Assembly (NCBI RefSeq): GCF_000003815.2
Contig: NC_049991.1
Coordinates: 7,154,087 to 7,218,086, forward strand
Direction: 5' to 3'
Source: Branchiostoma floridae
Lineage: Eukaryota > Chordata > Leptocardii > Amphioxiformes > Branchiostomatidae
DNA length: 64,000 nt
In this document: in pieces, positions 62,727 to 64,000 of the stretch
Numbering within the stretch: the stretch's first letter is position 1
Layout of the letters: the number at the start of each line of letters is the position of its first letter
Translations under genes and position numbers: made by a program
The notes under the pieces: generated by a model
Databases searched by the model: none
The model's input: only the letters and a program-made list of their open reading frames with translations
What the model was told of the DNA's origin: nothing

Positions 62727-62874
62727 TCCGGAGTGGAAAAACGCTGGTGTGTTACAAAACCTTCAACGCACTGTGCAATGCCGTTTTCAGTACTGGTGAC
62801 AAGTGATATGTTGGGCGAATGTAAGTTTTACGCGAGAAAACGAGGCTTTTAAAGCTTTGGTGAAGTCATATGGT

Positions 62875-62884
62875 CCATAAATAG
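62875..62884 (-). promoter_or_regulatory. Possible TATA-like element
   Basis: The minus strand reads CTATTTATGG about 150 bases upstream of the start codon. No other core promoter element is convincing. Confidence 0.2.
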
Positions 62885-62889
62885 CAAAC

Positions 62890-64000
62890 TTTGAGGTGTA
62901 GACAGTATTTTTCCACTGTAACCCACGCCCATTCAACTGTGACGTATGTAATTGTTTCTAACTTTGGAAGGGCTTGCGCAATCGCATGTCTCATTGTTTA
63001 TCCTTTAGTAACCTATGATGGACGATACCAATAGAAATCACAGCACAAAAAGAGTCTTAGGTGTTATATAGTTAAGGTATCGATGAAACAGGCACCGAAA
63101 AAAAAACGGGGAAAACAATGATGTAATTTGTTTTTTTATATGCTATAATGATGTACATCAACCGGTACAATTAACAGGTCTTTATAATTATATTTAAAAA
63201 ATCCCCAATAGTGCCGTTTTTTGTCAACCAAAGAGTTCTTCCCGTTGGACAATGATTGTGTGTTTATTTGTGTGCGTGCGGGCGTGCATGCGGGCGCGTG
63301 TGTGCACGTGTATTCAAATATACACTTATATATATAATGGTAAACGTTATTCGTCCATTATTTAACAAAACGAAAACTGTAAATACAGAAACTTTCGTGG
63401 TTGTTTAATGTTCGCGGTTTTAACGGTGGCCACTTCACCGCGAAATTAAAACCACCGCGAACATTTTTCCATGGCATTAAGAGACTACAGTGCATGGTGC
63501 ACCGCGAAATTAAAACCACCGCGAAAAGTCCTTTTTTCCCGCTACCGCGAAATTAAATCCCCGCGAACTTGAATGCATTTATAGTAGTTCAACCAGGACG
63601 GGGGGACGCTTATTAATCCTGGCTATTGACACGAAATGGCGTGGAAGTAATCATAAGGGGTTGTTTTTGTTTCTGCTCGCCATTTATGTACTTTCAACTA
63701 TGAACTCTCACATTTGTAGATATGACATCGGCTTTGGAACGCCCCCCCCCCCCCCCCAAATTTTTCCAGTTAAATCAGTGCGATGTTTTACGGAGCGCCT
63801 AAAGCTCTTTAATTGGCATGCAAAGGAATATCATGGAATGGACATGGGGCTTATATAAATGGATTTCACCATTATTCGACCAAAGTAATCCTCTAAGGCT
63901 CTAAACACCCTGGCACAAAATTGTGTGTAAGTAATCATTCGTTGTCTTGGTTGTTTGAACCTTGACCTCTCACATTTACATACATGTATGACCGCTGAGC
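62890..64000. other. Upstream flank with simple repeats
   Basis: No gene is seen. It contains a GT/GC-rich alternating stretch (63250-63312), the CGCGAAATTAAA repeats described separately, and a poly-C run (63741-63757). Confidence 0.6.
63395..63570. repeat. Repeats of CCGCGAAATTAAAACCACCG
   Basis: The motif occurs three times on the plus strand (near 63438, 63501 and 63546) and once in inverted orientation (CGCGGTTTTAAC near 63412), with short spacers. It looks like an interspersed fold-back repeat. Confidence 0.7.

Noticed and set aside
60608-60937. Open frames on both strands in a GC-rich patch
   Set aside because: No domain, signal peptide or splice context is visible; probable interspersed repeat.
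61464-61745. Plus-strand hydrophobic open frame of 93 codons
   Set aside because: The hydrophobicity comes from T-rich sequence; there is no conserved motif and the frame starts inside a tandem duplication.
63250-63312. Alternating purine-pyrimidine stretch (possible Z-DNA)
   Set aside because: It is a degenerate GT/GC simple repeat; no functional link can be shown from sequence.

Overview
This is an intron-rich, AT-rich animal genome window with four assembly gaps (runs of N). It is dominated by one enormous minus-strand gene for a secreted or extracellular mosaic protein. The repertoire of Sushi/CCP, CUB, Frizzled CRD, LDLa and MAM domains, joined by symmetric phase-1 exons and interrupted by many MITEs and LINE fragments, fits an amphioxus (Branchiostoma) best. 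That assignment is inference from gene style and repeats, not a database match.

The gene starts near 62.7 kb and reads towards position 1, running off the window at its 3' end. In transcription order: a split signal peptide (62726-62722 joined to 62003-61918); an 8.3-kb first intron holding a 5'-truncated LINE and a repeat array; 21 Sushi/CCP exons (53.6-42.7 kb); a CUB domain (41.1-40.3 kb); a micro-exon and a first Frizzled CRD (39.0-38.4 kb); then a long series of LDLa, MAM and CUB domains, a second Frizzled CRD, and an unrecognised cysteine-containing module that I call module X. Counted in the window are 21 CCP, 3 CUB, 2 Frizzled CRD, 12 LDLa, 10 MAM (one mostly hidden by a gap, one partly) and 6 module X copies (one partial in sequence, one cut by the window edge). 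This is about 13.5 kb of coding sequence, roughly 4,500 codons. Every domain cassette begins and ends in phase 1, so cassettes could be added, lost or skipped without a frame change.

The first 20 kb are built from a super-unit (LDLa, X, MAM, LDLa, MAM) of about 6-6.6 kb. Roughly 12.6 kb was duplicated again recently: about 2.7-6.9 kb is nearly identical, introns included, to 15.3-19.4 kb. Several copies are damaged: a stop codon in a CCP exon, a stop codon in a MAM exon, a 1-base deletion in another MAM exon, and three CCP exon relics. The locus looks like a fast-turnover domain-repeat gene, or partly an assembly of divergent haplotypes.

Mobile DNA in the introns includes a deletion derivative of a mariner transposon, a TTAA-flanked piggyBac-type MITE, two copies of a CAGGG-ended element with 5-bp target duplications, two other inverted-repeat MITEs, two related 5'-truncated LINEs with target-site duplications, and several LINE remnants. 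Upstream of the gene (62.73-64 kb) I see only a weak TATA-like site and repeats.
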